From Algorimicrobium sediminis (GTDB lineage: Bacteria; Bacteroidota; Bacteroidia; Flavobacteriales; Flavobacteriaceae), in NCBI RefSeq assembly GCF_042684585.1, contig NZ_JBHULS010000001.1:310001-374000 (forward strand): a stretch of 64,000 nt of DNA, in the 5' to 3' direction. Within the stretch, counting starts at the first letter, position 1. Every line of letters begins with the position of its first letter. The position numbers and the translations under genes are program-made. This document shows, piece after piece, positions 9,700-18,861 of this stretch. The notes below the pieces were generated by a model. That model saw only the letters and a list, made by a program, of their open reading frames with translations, was not told the DNA's origin and did no database searches.

Positions 9700-12675
9700 T
9701 TAAAGGGTGTCGCAGTGGAAATGTTTTTCTTCTTTCTTAACAATAGGTTTTGTTTTTAAACCTTTATTTTTTGCTTGAAGCATCATGGTGGCTAACTCAT
9801 TTTTTTCGCGTTTCATGGCCTCACGCGTTTGCTTGTCGGTTGCCATGTCAAAATAAACAGCGCCTTCAATTAAGGTTTTTTCTGCTTTGGTGTAAACAGA
9901 TAAAGGGTGGCCACTCCACATAACCATATCGGCATCTTTTCCTTCCTTTATACTGCCAACACGATGATCTATATGTAGTAATTTTGCAGGATTTAAAGTG
10001 ACCATTTTCCATGCTTCTTCCTCGGAAACGCCACCGTATTTTACAGCTTTGGCAGCTTCTTGGTTTAATCGGCGAGACATTTCGGCGTCGTCGCTATTAA
10101 TAGCAGTTACAATACCTTGCTCATGTAGTATGGCTGCGTTGTATGGAATGGCGTCATTTACTTCATATTTATATGCCCACCAATCGCTAAAAGTAGAGGC
10201 TCCTACGCCATGGGCTTTCATTTTATCGGCTACTTTATAACCTTCCAAAATATGGGTGAAGGTATTTATGGTAAAATTAAACGCCTCTGCAACACGCATA
10301 AGCATCGTAATTTCGCTTTGTACGTACGAATGACAGCTAATAAAACGTTCTTCGTTTAAAATTTCGGCAAGGGTTTCTAATTCTAAATCTTTGCGGAAAG
10401 GTTTACCACTTTTCTTTAAAGCATCGTAATTTTTAGCACGTAAAAAATAGTCTTTATAAACCTGCTCTACGCCCATACGGGTTTGAGGAAAACGCGACCG
10501 GGCGTAATCGCCCCAATTAGATTGTTTTACATTTTCGCCCAAGGCAAATTTTATAAATTTTGGACTGTCTGGAAAAATTAAATTTTCAGGAGATTCGCCC
10601 CATTTTAACTTAATAATGGCAGAACGGCCTCCGATGGGATTTGCCGACCCATGTAGTATTTGTATGGTGGTAACACCGCCAGCTAGGTTTCGGTATATGT
10701 TAACATCGTCCGAGTCTATAACATCTTCAATACTTACTTCGGCCGTGGAGTTTTGCCCAGCTTCATTAACAGCTGCTGTAGCAATATGCGAGTGCTCATC
10801 CACAATACCCGAGGTTATATGCTTTCCTGTGGCATCAACTACAAGGGCATTTCCTGCCTTTAGGTTGGTACCTATTTTAGCAATTTTACCATCTTTAACG
10901 AGTACATCGGTGTTTTTTAAAATGCCAGCCGACTCGTTGGTCCATACTGTTGCATTTTGGAATAAAATGGTTTGTGGTTTTGGTTTATTTGTGTATCCGT
11001 AAGCTTCATTAGGGTAGGTAACTGGAAATAGCTTTATTTCGGATTCTGAATTGTTGGAAGCATCTTTTTCTGTGGCGTCGTCTTTTTTATCCGTTTCAGA
11101 CACTAATTTCTTGGCAAAAAAAGTTGTTTCGGTTCCATTTGGTAAAATTGCGGTGCCGCTAATGGATGCTGTTTGGGCTATTTTGGCAGAGAGTCTTATA
11201 AAATCTTGCTTGGTGCTGTCTGTACTAGAAAATGTTAAAGCTAACCAATTATCAGAGAGGCTAATTTTTGTGCCTAATGATTGGGCCTCTGTTTTTACAC
11301 GCGCTTTTGGTTTGGTAATTTCGCCAGAAATTTCCAGATCGTAGGTTGTTCCTGCTACTTGTAATTCATACGTACCACGAAGGTCTTTGGTATCCATAGG
11401 TACAATTTCGTGTTTGTTACCTAAAACCCAGTTTTCGTATAACGTAGTTTTTTTATCAAAAATAGGACCAGAAGTAATTAGAAAATTAGCATACGCCCCG
11501 TTTTTTAAACTACCCAATACGTCACTTTTTCCTATAATTTTTGCCGGTATGGTTGTTAAGGCAGCCAATGCAGCTGTTTCCTCCAAACCATATTCTATGG
11601 CTTTTTGAAGATTTGGCATAAATTCCGATGCTTTTTTTAAATTATGCACTGTTAGCGCAAAAGGAACACCATTTTTGTAAAGCACAGCAGGGTTACTTGG
11701 TTTTTGATTCCACTCACGCATGTCGGCTAAACTAGCTGTGTTGGCCATAATTGGATCTTCCATGTCAAAAGCATCTGGAAAGTCGATTGGAATTATAAAC
11801 GAGGCATTGGTTGCTTTTATAGCGTTTATAAGCTCGTACTCATCGCCACCACCCACTATAACATATTGGGTGTTTACATCGTCTCCAACTTTATCTAAAC
11901 GCAAACTGTTTAATTTGCTACCAGCTTCTATAATTTGCACTAAATCTCGATTGTTATTGAAAGCTTCTAACGAGCGGTCCTTTGTTTCCGATAAGCCCTT
12001 GGCATACCAGTCGGCATCATAATTTACTTGCCGTATTAACGCCATGGCACCCATTAGCGACGTGGGGTAGGCTTGTTGTGAGGCCACACTTTTTTGTGTA
12101 GATAAATACTGTGCAGAGCGGTCTGATAAAATGCGTTCAGCATCGGTTCCACTTGGCGAAAGTGCAATTAAACTGCCTGTACCGCGCATGATACCATCGG
12201 GTATAAATGTATTTACAGCACCAAAACCAGCCTCCCGTAATTCGGTTGCTTTTTCTGCATCAAAATCATAAGATTCAATAGCGTTTTGTTCTGGTTTTAT
12301 ATGGTCGTTCCAGTAATATCCTTCTCTGCCAGCATCGTACTGCGGACTATTAGATCGTGTAGCTCGGGTAGGGGTTTTAGTTCCAAAAGTGGTGTAAATG
12401 TCCACAAACGATGGATAAATATGTTTGCCTTCCACATTAATTACGGTTGTGTTTTCTGGAATACTAACACGCTTACCGCTTGCCACTACCTTACCTTTAT
12501 TAATTAGTAAGGTTGCATTTGTAATGGTTTCGGTGGGCGAAATATGCAGAGTTGCATTAGTAAAAGCATGGTAGTTGTTGTTTTCTGCTTTTACGCCATC
12601 GTTTTTAGGAAAATAATTTTGTGCTAGCAACGGAATGCCGTAAAACAGACACAGGAGAAAGATTAATTTTTTCAT
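9700..12675 (-). CDS. Secreted double-module amidohydrolase (991 aa)
   Basis: The signal peptide MKKLIFLLCLFYGIPLLAQN is followed by two amidohydrolase-like modules. The N-terminal module (about 40-410) keeps the GKHIYPSFVD strand but has DIYTTF in place of HxH, so it looks inactive. A less conserved stretch follows (about 415-560, Lys/Asp-rich near 530). The C-terminal module (about 570-970) has the HxH motif as GIVDEHSHIA near residue 627, later histidines (HSYVQSE, HILEGYK) and the metal-binding aspartate context AINSDDAEMSRR. It should hydrolyse an amide or cyclic amide in the periplasm; the substrate is unknown. It is the first gene of a two-gene operon with the 433-residue paralogue. 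Confidence 0.85.
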   Translation of the reverse strand: MKKLIFLLCLFYGIPLLAQNYFPKNDGVKAENNNYHAFTNATLHISPTETITNATLLINKGKVVASGKRVSIPENTTVINVEGKHIYPSFVDIYTTFGTKTPTRATRSNSPQYDAGREGYYWNDHIKPEQNAIESYDFDAEKATELREAGFGAVNTFIPDGIMRGTGSLIALSPSGTDAERILSDRSAQYLSTQKSVASQQAYPTSLMGAMALIRQVNYDADWYAKGLSETKDRSLEAFNNNRDLVQIIEAGSKLNSLRLDKVGDDVNTQYVIVGGGDEYELINAIKATNASFIIPIDFPDAFDMEDPIMANTASLADMREWNQKPSNPAVLYKNGVPFALTVHNLKKASEFMPNLQKAIEYGLEETAALAALTTIPAKIIGKSDVLGSLKNGAYANFLITSGPIFDKKTTLYENWVLGNKHEIVPMDTKDLRGTYELQVAGTTYDLEISGEITKPKARVKTEAQSLGTKISLSDNWLALTFSSTDSTKQDFIRLSAKIAQTASISGTAILPNGTETTFFAKKLVSETDKKDDATEKDASNNSESEIKLFPVTYPNEAYGYTNKPKPQTILFQNATVWTNESAGILKNTDVLVKDGKIAKIGTNLKAGNALVVDATGKHITSGIVDEHSHIATAAVNEAGQNSTAEVSIEDVIDSDDVNIYRNLAGGVTTIQILHGSANPIGGRSAIIKLKWGESPENLIFPDSPKFIKFALGENVKQSNWGDYARSRFPQTRMGVEQVYKDYFLRAKNYDALKKSGKPFRKDLELETLAEILNEERFISCHSYVQSEITMLMRVAEAFNFTINTFTHILEGYKVADKMKAHGVGASTFSDWWAYKYEVNDAIPYNAAILHEQGIVTAINSDDAEMSRRLNQEAAKAVKYGGVSEEEAWKMVTLNPAKLLHIDHRVGSIKEGKDADMVMWSGHPLSVYTKAEKTLIEGAVYFDMATDKQTREAMKREKNELATMMLQAKNKGLKTKPIVKKEEKHFHCDTL

Positions 12676-12763
12676 TGTTAAATTTTGGTTGACATTTTAA
12701 AATCCTAAATATAGGTAATATGGATTTTGAATGTTTCATTCCTAAAGCTATTTAACATTTTGT

Positions 12764-13825
12764 TTAGGATTCCAAAAAATAATTAACATACAAAGCCACC
12801 ACATAACTGTAGCTTTTCATGCCACCTTGTTGGTTATTAGCCTTTAAAAAAGAGTTATAGGTTGTTTTAAATAGCGGTTCAAGCGGATTTTGGTAACTGC
12901 GCCAAAAGTCTTGTACTTCTTGATAGTTTTTTAAAATGCCTGTTCTTATGTTAGGTAATAAGGTGTTGTATGTTTCCGGGTCTCGTCTGTAAATTTCGTA
13001 TAAACAATGTCTTAAGGCAAACGTGTAGCCGCAATATTTAAAATAGGGGTCGGGGTGAGACATGGCCGCTAGGCTACCAATAAAATTGGCTTCGTTTTCG
13101 GCGGCATAACCCAATTGATGCGCTATTTCATGCGAAACCGTAGTGGGGAATTTATATACCGGAATAAGCTTATCTACTTGTGCTTCGTTGGTTAGCGGGT
13201 TTAAATACCCACTAAATCCCATATAGGTTAATGGCAAACTAAAAAGCGACATTTTAACACTAGTAGGCTTATAAGCCAAATTTGGAAACTGGTTTTGTAG
13301 GGCTTTATAACCTTCTGGAGCCAAATTAAAAATGTCTGTTTTGGAGTAAGGTAACACTACCATTAAACTATCGTTGGGCTCCAATTCTTTGTGTAAATTA
13401 TTGGAAATGGTGATTAATTTATTGGTTACTTCCAACAGCGCCTCCGTGGTATAACTAGCTTCTAAATTTAAATTTTTATGCAGTGGCAGTCGGTAATAAT
13501 TAAATGCCCAAAAAATATGGAAAGCAAAATACACTACAGAAAGGGTTGCTACCACATCTGTTAGCCATTCTAAACTATTGTTTAACAGGTGTTTTCTATT
13601 TAAAAGAAGCCATCTTACAATTAAAACAATACCTATTAAATACATGATGTCGCCTACAGAAAACGGAACCCATCCAAAAACGTAACGCGATAGGGTGGCT
13701 AGATAAGGATACACACCTGTGCTGTAAAATGTTTCAACAAACTGCGGATATTCAGAAAGTAGCGAAGTTACTATAACTTGAGGTATGAGGGCAAGCGCCA
13801 CGTATTTTTTCACGTTTTTTTGCAT
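12764..13825 (-). CDS. DUF3810 domain-containing membrane protein with HExxH motif
   Basis: 353 residues. Two or three N-terminal membrane segments (about 8-110) are followed by an extracytoplasmic domain. This domain has a zinc-protease-like motif, TVSHEIAHQLGYAAENEANF near residues 226-245, which gives HEIAH plus a downstream glutamate. The arrangement identifies DUF3810, a family common in Flavobacteriia and related to gluzincin-like peptidases. Catalytic activity is inferred from the motif only. The ATG at 13825 is 74 bp from the divergent pepD start. Confidence 0.85.
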   Translation of the reverse strand: MQKNVKKYVALALIPQVIVTSLLSEYPQFVETFYSTGVYPYLATLSRYVFGWVPFSVGDIMYLIGIVLIVRWLLLNRKHLLNNSLEWLTDVVATLSVVYFAFHIFWAFNYYRLPLHKNLNLEASYTTEALLEVTNKLITISNNLHKELEPNDSLMVVLPYSKTDIFNLAPEGYKALQNQFPNLAYKPTSVKMSLFSLPLTYMGFSGYLNPLTNEAQVDKLIPVYKFPTTVSHEIAHQLGYAAENEANFIGSLAAMSHPDPYFKYCGYTFALRHCLYEIYRRDPETYNTLLPNIRTGILKNYQEVQDFWRSYQNPLEPLFKTTYNSFLKANNQQGGMKSYSYVVALYVNYFLES

Positions 13826-13869
13826 AACTCAAAAATAAGGAATTGTTTTATTACTCAACACAATATAAG

Positions 13870-13877
13870 TACCTTTG
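13870..13877 (+). promoter_or_regulatory. Promoter -7 element of pepD
   Basis: TACCTTTG matches the Bacteroidota TAnnTTTG consensus. It lies 21 bp before the pepD start codon; the upstream -33 element is weak. Confidence 0.5.
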
Positions 13878-13898
13878 TAACTCTTTAAAAATATACTT

Positions 13899-15365
13899 AT
13901 GAACGAAGTAATACGAGAATTAGAACCTAAAGTTTTATGGAATAAATTTGCCGATTTAAATGCTGTACCACGACCTTCAAAAAAAGAAGCACGTGTTATT
14001 GCTTTTATGAAGGATTTTGGAACTAAACTAGGTTTAGAAACTATAGAGGATGAGGTTGGCAACGTAATTATAAAAAAACCGGCTACACCTGGTATGGAAA
14101 ACAGAACCCCAATTGTTATGCAATCGCATTTGGATATGGTTCATCAAAAAAATAACGACACTACGTTCGATTTTGATACACAAGGTATTGACATGTATTT
14201 AGATGGCGATTGGGTGCGCGCTAAAGGCACTACCTTAGGTGCAGATAACGGTTTAGGAGTAGCTACTATAATGGCTATTTTAGAGAGTACAACAATTGAT
14301 CATCCGGCATTGGAAGCCTTGTTCACCATTGATGAAGAAACAGGTATGACAGGTGCCATGGGTTTAAAAGGCGGCTTATTAGAAGGTAAAATTCTTTTGA
14401 ATTTAGACACAGAAGAAGACGACGAAATAGGTGTTGGCTGTGCCGGTGGCGTAGATATTACCGCCAGAAGAGATTACAAAGAAGAGGAAACACCCGAATT
14501 TAAATCGGGGTACCAAATTACCGTTAAAGGATTACAAGGTGGCCATTCGGGTATGCAAATTCACGAAGGGCTGGGTAATGCCAATAAAATAATGAATCGG
14601 TTATTATTTGATGGTTTCGAAAATTTTGGGCTGCGTATCTCTAATTTAAAAGGCGGTAGCCTTCGAAATGCTATTCCAAGAGAAAGTCAGGCTATTGTAG
14701 CTATTGATACTATACATGAAGCGGCTTTTGAAACAGACATGCGCGACATGGCTGAAGCAATAAAAACGGAATTAAAAACTATGGAACCCGATTTAATAAT
14801 TGAGGTTTTAAAAGTAGAAGCGCCAGAAAAAATTATGGATTTAGGCGTGCAAGAAGGTGTAACAAGAGCGCTTTATGCGGCCTTAAATGGTGTGTACCGT
14901 ATGAGTGCCGATATTCCTGGTTTGGTTGAAACATCCAACAACTTGGCACGCGTAACTATTGCTAACGGCAATATTGAAATAGCGTGTTTAACGCGTTCCT
15001 CGGTGGAGAGCTCGAAATGGGATTTGGCCAATACCCTGCGGGCAACTTTTGAGTTAACAGGCTGTGAGGTTACATTTTCTGGCGATTATCCTGGGTGGAC
15101 ACCTAATATGGATTCCAAGATTTTAAAAGTTTTAGAAAATTTATATGTAGAAATGAATGGTAAAAAACCACATGTGGCGGCTTGCCATGCTGGTTTGGAA
15201 TGTGGTATTTTAGGGCAGAACTATCCAGATATGGACATGATTAGTTTTGGTCCTAATATTAAAGGTGCGCATTCCCCAGATGAACGTGCCCAGATATCAT
15301 CGGCTCAAAAATATTGGAAATTTGTTCTTGAAATTTTAAAGAATATCCCGGAACAAGTAGCGTAA
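13899..15365 (+). CDS. pepD: Aminoacyl-histidine dipeptidase (beta-Ala-His dipeptidase, M20)
   Basis: 488 residues, the usual length of PepD. Metal-ligand motifs of clan MH are present: MQSHLDMVHQKN near residue 77 (first His-Asp), GADNGLGVAT near 114 (bridging Asp) and IDEETGMTGAMGL near 148 (catalytic Glu and ligand). GGHSGMQIHEG marks the lid domain, and the C-terminal HSPDERAQI carries the last His ligand. It hydrolyses Xaa-His and other dipeptides in the cytosol and has no signal peptide. It is a monocistronic plus-strand gene closed by the bidirectional hairpin at 15385. Confidence 0.93.
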   Translation: MNEVIRELEPKVLWNKFADLNAVPRPSKKEARVIAFMKDFGTKLGLETIEDEVGNVIIKKPATPGMENRTPIVMQSHLDMVHQKNNDTTFDFDTQGIDMYLDGDWVRAKGTTLGADNGLGVATIMAILESTTIDHPALEALFTIDEETGMTGAMGLKGGLLEGKILLNLDTEEDDEIGVGCAGGVDITARRDYKEEETPEFKSGYQITVKGLQGGHSGMQIHEGLGNANKIMNRLLFDGFENFGLRISNLKGGSLRNAIPRESQAIVAIDTIHEAAFETDMRDMAEAIKTELKTMEPDLIIEVLKVEAPEKIMDLGVQEGVTRALYAALNGVYRMSADIPGLVETSNNLARVTIANGNIEIACLTRSSVESSKWDLANTLRATFELTGCEVTFSGDYPGWTPNMDSKILKVLENLYVEMNGKKPHVAACHAGLECGILGQNYPDMDMISFGPNIKGAHSPDERAQISSAQKYWKFVLEILKNIPEQVA

Positions 15366-15384
15366 TGCTTTTGCTTTACGCACT

Positions 15385-15424
15385 AAAAAGCCGCATTTCT
15401 TTTTGCTGAAATGCGGCTTTTTTA
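15385..15424. terminator. Bidirectional terminator between pepD and the PPIase operon
   Basis: The stem AAAAAGCCGCATTTC/GAAATGCGGCTTTTT is flanked by A and T runs on both sides, so it can end the convergent transcripts from either direction. Confidence 0.9.
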
Positions 15425-15451
15425 ATTTAAAAATAAATGGACGCTTGTTTT

Positions 15452-16606
15452 TTATTGTCCTTGGATGCCTTCAATTTTTAAATCGAAAATTAGGTTTGTG
15501 TTAGGCGGAATAGGACCAGAGCCATTTTCGCCGTAACCCAAATAGGATGGAATAAATACTTTTGCCTTGTTACCAACGTTCATATTTAACATGGCCTCTC
15601 TAAAACCTGGTACCAACCTAGCTGTTTCATTATAAATCATAGCAAATGGTTGGTAACCGCCTGCTGCGTCGCGTTGCTGATTGTATGCGTTATTTTCTTT
15701 CGCCACATCGGCCCAACTGGTATCAAATAAACGGCCATCCTCAAAAAAGCCCGCATAGTTTACTAGAACTTTGTCCATGTTAGATGGTTTGGTATTGGCA
15801 CCTTCTTCCATAAAAATCATGACAACACCTGTGTCTAATTTTTTTACCGTTCCTAAATTTTCATATTTAGCAACAAAGGCGTCTGCGGCTGCTTGCGCCG
15901 ACTCTTTAGCTTTTAAACGTGCGGCTTCTTTTAAGGCTTCTTGCTTTTCAAGTACTTTTGGTAATTCCTCTTTGTAAACCTGCGCGGCGTTAAACGCTTT
16001 GGCTTCTGCACCTTTACGAATTATGTTTAGCTTGTTAATTATAACAGGTTCAAGTGGTTTGTTGCTGCCCGGTTCTACTTGAACATTTGAAATAGTATCT
16101 AATACGTCTAAACCTATTACAACTTCACCAAAAACGGCGTGTTTATTGTCTAGGTGTGGTGTAGGTACTTCGGTTATAAAAAACTGACTGCCATTGGTAT
16201 TTGGTCCAGAATTAGCCATTGATAGGATGCCGGATTTGTCATGCATTAAATCTGGGTTAAATTCGTCTGTAAATTTGTAGCCTGGACTACCGGATCCAGT
16301 GCCTGTAGGATCGCCACCTTGAATCATAAATTTATCAATTATTCTATGAAAAGTTAAGCTATCGTAATACGGTTTTCCTGCAAATTCGCTAGAAACATCT
16401 GGATGTGTGCCTTCGGCTAACGCCACAAAATTAGCAACGGTAACGGGTACTTTATCATAAAATAATTTTGTTACCATGGTACCTTTGTTGGTTACAAACT
16501 CGGCATAAAGTCCTTCTTTTAAATCTGGATATTGTTGGCTGCAAGAGGTAAAGCTTACTAATAGTGCCAACAAAACTAATTTCATGGTATGTTTTAACGT
16601 GTTCAT
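15452..16606 (-). CDS. Lipoprotein peptidyl-prolyl isomerase, cyclophilin-FKBP fusion
   Basis: 384 residues with a lipobox (VSFTSC, Cys22). A cyclophilin domain spans about 30-195 (FHRIIDKFMIQGGDPTGTGS, NGSQFFITEVPTPHLDNKHA). A helical linker of about 35 residues rich in Ala/Lys/Glu follows. A C-terminal FKBP domain covers about 240-384 (VLVNYAGFFEDGRLFDTS, YLGYGENGSGPIPPNTNLIF). Both catalytic folds look intact. It should isomerise prolyl bonds in proteins folding in the periplasm or at the outer membrane. It sits 31 bp downstream of the GldI gene and likely shares its mRNA. The double-domain form is common in Flavobacteriia. Confidence 0.9.
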   Translation of the reverse strand: MNTLKHTMKLVLLALLVSFTSCSQQYPDLKEGLYAEFVTNKGTMVTKLFYDKVPVTVANFVALAEGTHPDVSSEFAGKPYYDSLTFHRIIDKFMIQGGDPTGTGSGSPGYKFTDEFNPDLMHDKSGILSMANSGPNTNGSQFFITEVPTPHLDNKHAVFGEVVIGLDVLDTISNVQVEPGSNKPLEPVIINKLNIIRKGAEAKAFNAAQVYKEELPKVLEKQEALKEAARLKAKESAQAAADAFVAKYENLGTVKKLDTGVVMIFMEEGANTKPSNMDKVLVNYAGFFEDGRLFDTSWADVAKENNAYNQQRDAAGGYQPFAMIYNETARLVPGFREAMLNMNVGNKAKVFIPSYLGYGENGSGPIPPNTNLIFDLKIEGIQGQ

Positions 16607-16637
16607 TTTTAATTTTTAAAGGGTTGTTATTGTAAAT

Positions 16638-17183
16638 TTAATTAGATTCTGATCTGGTTATGCTGTGCAAGGTTACCTCACAAATTAAAGGAACATTGGT
16701 TCCAATTTTGTTTTCATCACCATAGTAACCATAGGCTTTTTGCGACGGAAATAAAAAAGTAACTGTTTCGCCTGCACGCATTAGTTTTAAGCCTTCACGC
16801 AATCCTGTAAACAGTTCTTGTTTGTCCATAATATACGTTTGTGGCTGTAAATCTGCTTTGCTATATATGGTATTACCAGCAATATCTGTTACGTGGTATT
16901 CAAAGGTAAGTTTATCTCCAAATTGTGGTGTTATAAGGGAGTCGGCTACCTGTGTTTGGTAAGCATACCAAAAGCCCGAGTTGGAAGCTATGTATTTGGT
17001 TGTTGTATCGGCTTGCATTAATTGCTCGAAAACCGCATGTTCGCGCTCGTTTAATTCAATGTTACGGGCGACTGATTGGTCTATAAAGGAGCCCGATTTG
17101 GCTGAAACAGGTTTTCTGGCCTCTGGCGATTTGCAAGCAGCAACTGTTAGCACTAAAAAAAATAAGTATAAATAGTTAGTCAT
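16638..17183 (-). CDS. gldI: Gliding motility-associated FKBP-type PPIase lipoprotein GldI
   Basis: From the ATG at 17183 the protein has 181 residues and begins with a lipoprotein signal (LTVAAC, Cys17). The reading frame runs further upstream, but that stretch lies inside the nrnA coding region. The C-terminal half is an FKBP domain (GDKLTFEYHVTDIAGNTIYS, GLREGLKLMRAGETVTFLFP, YGYYGDENKIGTNVPLICEV). Size, lipoprotein signal and domain match GldI, which is needed for gliding and T9SS function in some Flavobacteriia. The start codon overlaps the nrnA stop by 8 bp, which suggests translational coupling. A generic FKBP lipoprotein is the alternative. Confidence 0.82.
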   Translation of the reverse strand: MTNYLYLFFLVLTVAACKSPEARKPVSAKSGSFIDQSVARNIELNEREHAVFEQLMQADTTTKYIASNSGFWYAYQTQVADSLITPQFGDKLTFEYHVTDIAGNTIYSKADLQPQTYIMDKQELFTGLREGLKLMRAGETVTFLFPSQKAYGYYGDENKIGTNVPLICEVTLHSITRSESN

Positions 17184-18195
17184 TTTGAAGGGCGTCTTTA
17201 TAGGCTGGTAATATACTAATAAATTTTTCAACGGTTTCAGATAAGTTTAATTCGCTTTTACCACCTGCTGCATTGGTGTGTCCGCCACCATTAAAATGTG
17301 TTCTAGCCAATGCATTAACGGAAAAATCTCCTTTAGAACGCAATGATATCTTTATAATATTGTTAGGCTTGTCTTCAATAAAAATAGCTGCAAATATAAC
17401 GTTTTTCAAAGATAGCGCGTAGTTAACAAAGCCTTCGGTATCACCTTTTTGAAAATGATGTTTATTTAACTCCTCTTGGGTTAGAGTAATGTAAGCTGTA
17501 TTAAATTCTGGCAATAGCTTTAAATTGGTTAAAGCTTGCCCTAACAGTTGCATCCGGTTGTAGCTGTTGGCGTCCATAACGGCATTATGTATGGCGCTAT
17601 TTTGGGCTCCTTGGTCCATTAAAAAGGCTATAACTCGGTGTGTTTGGCTAGTGGTTGAGGCAAAACGAAACGACCCGGTATCTGTCATGATACCCGTGTA
17701 AAGGCAGGTGGCAATATCCGCGGTAATGTGCTGTTTTCCAGCAAGCATGTCTATAAAGTTAAAAACCATTTCGCAGGTAGAGCTCATGCTAACATCCGAA
17801 TACATAAACGTAGCATAGGTGTCTGGTTGTTGGTGGTGGTCAATCATTATTTTTATGGCCTTGCTAGCGTCTAACAATGGGGCCATATCGCCTGCTCGGT
17901 CCAAGGCATTAAAATCCAAGGTAAAAATAAGTGTCGCGGCGTTAATTAGTTGCGTACAAATACCTGTTTGGGTATCATATTTTAAAATTTCGGAATCTCC
18001 AGGCATCCATTTTAAAAACTCGGGATAATCATTAGGCGCTATAATAACTGGGTTTTGTTCCTGTGTTTTTAAAAAGTGAAACAAACCCAATGAGGCACCA
18101 ATAGCATCGCCGTCTGGATTCTTGTGTGGAACAATTACAATTTTTTGAGGTGTATTTAAGTACTGTTTTATCTTTAAAATAGCGTCTGTTTTCAT
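17176..18195 (-). CDS. nrnA: DHH-DHHA1 phosphoesterase, NrnA-type oligoribonuclease/pAp phosphatase
   Basis: 339 residues from the ATG at 18195; a TTG two codons upstream is less likely. DHH-family motifs are present: PHKNPDGDAIGASLGL near residue 25, TLDFNALDRAG near 89 and MIDHHQQPDT near 112 (the DHH signature). A C-terminal DHHA1 domain carries FNGGGHTNAAGGKSELNLSE. Homologues degrade 2-5 nt RNAs and dephosphorylate pAp in the cytosol. It is first in a likely operon with gldI and the PPIase fusion, and divergent from ndk across 152 bp. Confidence 0.9.
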   Translation of the reverse strand: MKTDAILKIKQYLNTPQKIVIVPHKNPDGDAIGASLGLFHFLKTQEQNPVIIAPNDYPEFLKWMPGDSEILKYDTQTGICTQLINAATLIFTLDFNALDRAGDMAPLLDASKAIKIMIDHHQQPDTYATFMYSDVSMSSTCEMVFNFIDMLAGKQHITADIATCLYTGIMTDTGSFRFASTTSQTHRVIAFLMDQGAQNSAIHNAVMDANSYNRMQLLGQALTNLKLLPEFNTAYITLTQEELNKHHFQKGDTEGFVNYALSLKNVIFAAIFIEDKPNNIIKISLRSKGDFSVNALARTHFNGGGHTNAAGGKSELNLSETVEKFISILPAYKDALQND

Positions 18196-18254
18196 AGGCA
18201 ACGAATATACAATATTTTACGAACGGATTGTATGGTTTTTATGAAGAAATACGT

Positions 18255-18262
18255 TACTTTTG
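18255..18262 (+). promoter_or_regulatory. Putative ndk promoter -7 element
   Basis: TACTTTTG fits TAnnTTTG and lies 85 bp before the ndk start. That would give a leader of about 80 nt, in which I see no defined structure. Confidence 0.4.
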
Positions 18263-18347
18263 CACGAAATTTTAACGAAGCGTATGCCTAATGAGGACGT
18301 TGCGTTTTCGGAAAATAATTGTAAACGATAGAAAATAATTAAAAAGA

Positions 18348-18767
18348 ATGGCAACAAACAGAACATTTACCATGCTTAAGCCAGATGCGGTTGAAAACGG
18401 TCACATTGGCGCAATTTTAGAAAAAATTAATGCTGCAGGATTTAGAATAGTAGCATTGAAAAAAACACAAATGACAAAAGCAGACGCCGAGGCTTTTTAT
18501 GCCGTTCATAGCGAGCGTCCATTTTTTGGCGAGCTGGTGGAGTTCATGACACGTGGTCCTATTGTAGCGGCAGTTTTAGAAAAGGAAAATGCAGTGGAAG
18601 ATTTTAGAACCTTAATTGGTGCAACTAATCCTGCAGATGCTGCAGAGGGTACTATTCGAAAATTATATGCGACCTCAATGGGCGAAAACGCCGTACATGG
18701 AAGCGATAGCGACGAGAATGCTGCCATAGAAAGCGCCTTCCATTTTTCGGGACGCGAGATGTTTTAA
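18348..18767 (+). CDS. ndk: Nucleoside diphosphate kinase
   Basis: 139 residues, the standard length. It starts RTFTMLKPDAVENGHIGAIL and has the active-site motif NAVHGSDSDENAAIES, whose histidine carries the phosphate. It transfers the gamma-phosphate of ATP to NDPs in the cytosol. It is monocistronic, with a strong terminator 18 bp after the stop. Confidence 0.97.
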   Translation: MATNRTFTMLKPDAVENGHIGAILEKINAAGFRIVALKKTQMTKADAEAFYAVHSERPFFGELVEFMTRGPIVAAVLEKENAVEDFRTLIGATNPADAAEGTIRKLYATSMGENAVHGSDSDENAAIESAFHFSGREMF

Positions 18768-18784
18768 AACATAAATGAAATGAC

Positions 18785-18824
18785 AAAAAGCCTAAAATAA
18801 TTGATATTTTAGGCTTTTTTTTTG
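18785..18824 (+). terminator. Rho-independent terminator of ndk
   Basis: The stem AAAAGCCTAAAAT/ATTTTAGGCTTTT is followed by a run of nine Ts. Confidence 0.9.
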
Positions 18825-18833
18825 GTATTAATG

Positions 18834-18841
18834 TATCTTTG
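18834..18841 (+). promoter_or_regulatory. Promoter -7 element of the M4 protease gene
   Basis: TATCTTTG matches TAnnTTTG and lies 20 bp before the ATG at 18862, directly after the ndk terminator. Confidence 0.5.
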
Positions 18842-18861
18842 ACCTTCATAAATAATAAACT

